Source of the DNA: Rubrivivax sp.
GTDB taxonomy: Bacteria; Pseudomonadota; Gammaproteobacteria; Burkholderiales; Burkholderiaceae_C
Assembly: GCA_027484885.1 (NCBI GenBank)
Contig: JAIXSD010000047.1
Coordinates: 1-5,519, forward strand
Length of the DNA stretch: 5,519 bases
Reading direction: 5' to 3'
This document shows positions 4,938 to 5,519 of the stretch, piece by piece. Position 1 is the stretch's first letter; the number at the start of each line of letters is the position of its first letter. The position numbers were made by a program, and so were the translations under genes. The notes beneath the pieces are model-generated. The model had not been told where the DNA came from. It ran no database searches and saw only the letters and a list, made by a program, of their open reading frames with translations.

Positions 4938-5519
4938 TCAGAGCAGGCCCTTGAGCAGCTTGCCCATTTCCGACGGGTTGCGGGTCACGGTGAAACCGCA
5001 CTCTTCCATGATGGCGAGCTTGGCATCGGCCGTGTCGGCACCGCCGGCGATCAGTGCGCCTGCATGGCCCATGCGCTTGCCCGGAGGGGCGGTCACGCCA
5101 GCGATGAAGCCGACCACCGGCTTCTTCATGTTCAGCTTGCACCAGCGAGCGGCTTCGGCTTCATCGGGGCCGCCGATTTCACCGATCATGATGACGGCGT
5201 CGGTGTCCGGGTCGTCGTTGAAAGCCTTCATCACATCGATGTGCTTCAGGCCGTTGATCGGGTCGCCACCGATACCGACGGCGCTGGATTGACCCAGGCC
5301 GATTTCGGTCAGCTGTGCCACGGCTTCGTACGTCAGCGTGCCCGAGCGCGAGACCACGCCGATGCGGCCCTTGCGGTGGATGTGGCCGGGCATGATGCCG
5401 ATCTTGATTTCATCGGGCGTGATCAGGCCGGGGCAGTTGGGGCCCAGCAGCAAGGTCTTCTTGCCGCCGGCCGCTTCCTTGGCCTTCATCTTGTTGCGGA
5501 TTTCCAGCATGTCACGGAC
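4938..5519 (-). CDS. sucD: Succinyl-CoA synthetase (ADP/GDP-forming) alpha subunit, C-terminal part
   Basis: The visible 193 residues are the C-terminal two thirds of a protein usually about 290-297 long; the N-terminal CoA-binding Rossmann domain lies beyond the window edge. The alpha subunit works with SucB's product downstream in the TCA cycle, pairing with the beta subunit SucC to convert succinyl-CoA plus phosphate and NDP to succinate, CoA and NTP through a phosphohistidine. Diagnostic motifs, counted from the methionine at 5510, are GPNCPG (23-28), SRSGTLTYE (54-62), [10 protein letters not shown] (79-88), EIGG (111-114), and [14 protein letters not shown] (141-154). The active-site histidine that is phosphorylated is in MGHAG, codon 5064-5066. 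The protein ends [10 protein letters not shown], as expected, so the 3' end is intact. sucC should lie just upstream, outside the window. The first in-frame ATG in the window (5510) is internal, not the start. Confidence 0.98.
   Translation of the reverse strand, partial: VRDMLEIRNKMKAKEAAGGKKTLLLGPNCPGLITPDEIKIGIMPGHIHRKGRIGVVSRSGTLTYEAVAQLTEIGLGQSSAVGIGGDPINGLKHIDVMKAFNDDPDTDAVIMIGEIGGPDEAEAARWCKLNMKKPVVGFIAGVTAPPGKRMGHAGALIAGGADTADAKLAIMEECGFTVTRNPSEMGKLLKGLL

Overview
The window looks like chromosomal DNA from a high-GC betaproteobacterium, most likely Burkholderiales (Comamonadaceae/Leptothrix-Roseateles type). This rests on strong third-position GC, the protein styles, and a sucD followed by a TerC-family gene, an order I recall from that group. 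It is not a phylogenetic result. Every gene I can support is on the minus strand, so transcription runs from high to low coordinates. The plus-strand open frames are antisense shadows of GC-rich genes.

Layout in transcription order. (1) 5519-4938: the C-terminal two thirds of sucD (succinyl-CoA synthetase alpha), ending in a structured 3' untranslated stretch and a textbook intrinsic terminator (4806-4830). (2) 4709-3975: a complete seven-helix TerC/YjbE-type membrane protein behind a probable promoter (-10 TATAGT) and a short leader hairpin. (3) 3939-2854: a soluble Hanks-type Ser/Thr kinase, 35 bp after terC. (4) 2857-2069: a PP2C phosphatase whose ATG overlaps the kinase TGA (ATGA). (5) 1932-1279: a protein with an intact N-terminal FHA domain and a degenerate C-terminal FHA-like domain, after a 136-bp gap. 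(6) 995-1: a membrane-anchored GGDEF protein (probable diguanylate cyclase) cut off by the window edge inside its GGDEF domain, after a 283-bp gap rich in short repeats and palindromes.

How the genes fit together (inference). Kinase, phosphatase and FHA protein form a complete write/erase/read set for phosphothreonine. The kinase tail (around T340) and the linker of the FHA protein (T103) carry similar Thr-x-x-Leu motifs that could be phosphorylated and bound by the FHA domain. The flanking TerC protein (metal-ion or envelope-stress related) and the GGDEF protein (c-di-GMP synthesis, sensing across the membrane) are candidates for input or output, but only proximity supports this. No mobile element, CRISPR array, tRNA or rRNA was seen. 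The window appears to be ordinary core genome plus a compact, possibly under-described phospho-signalling cluster.
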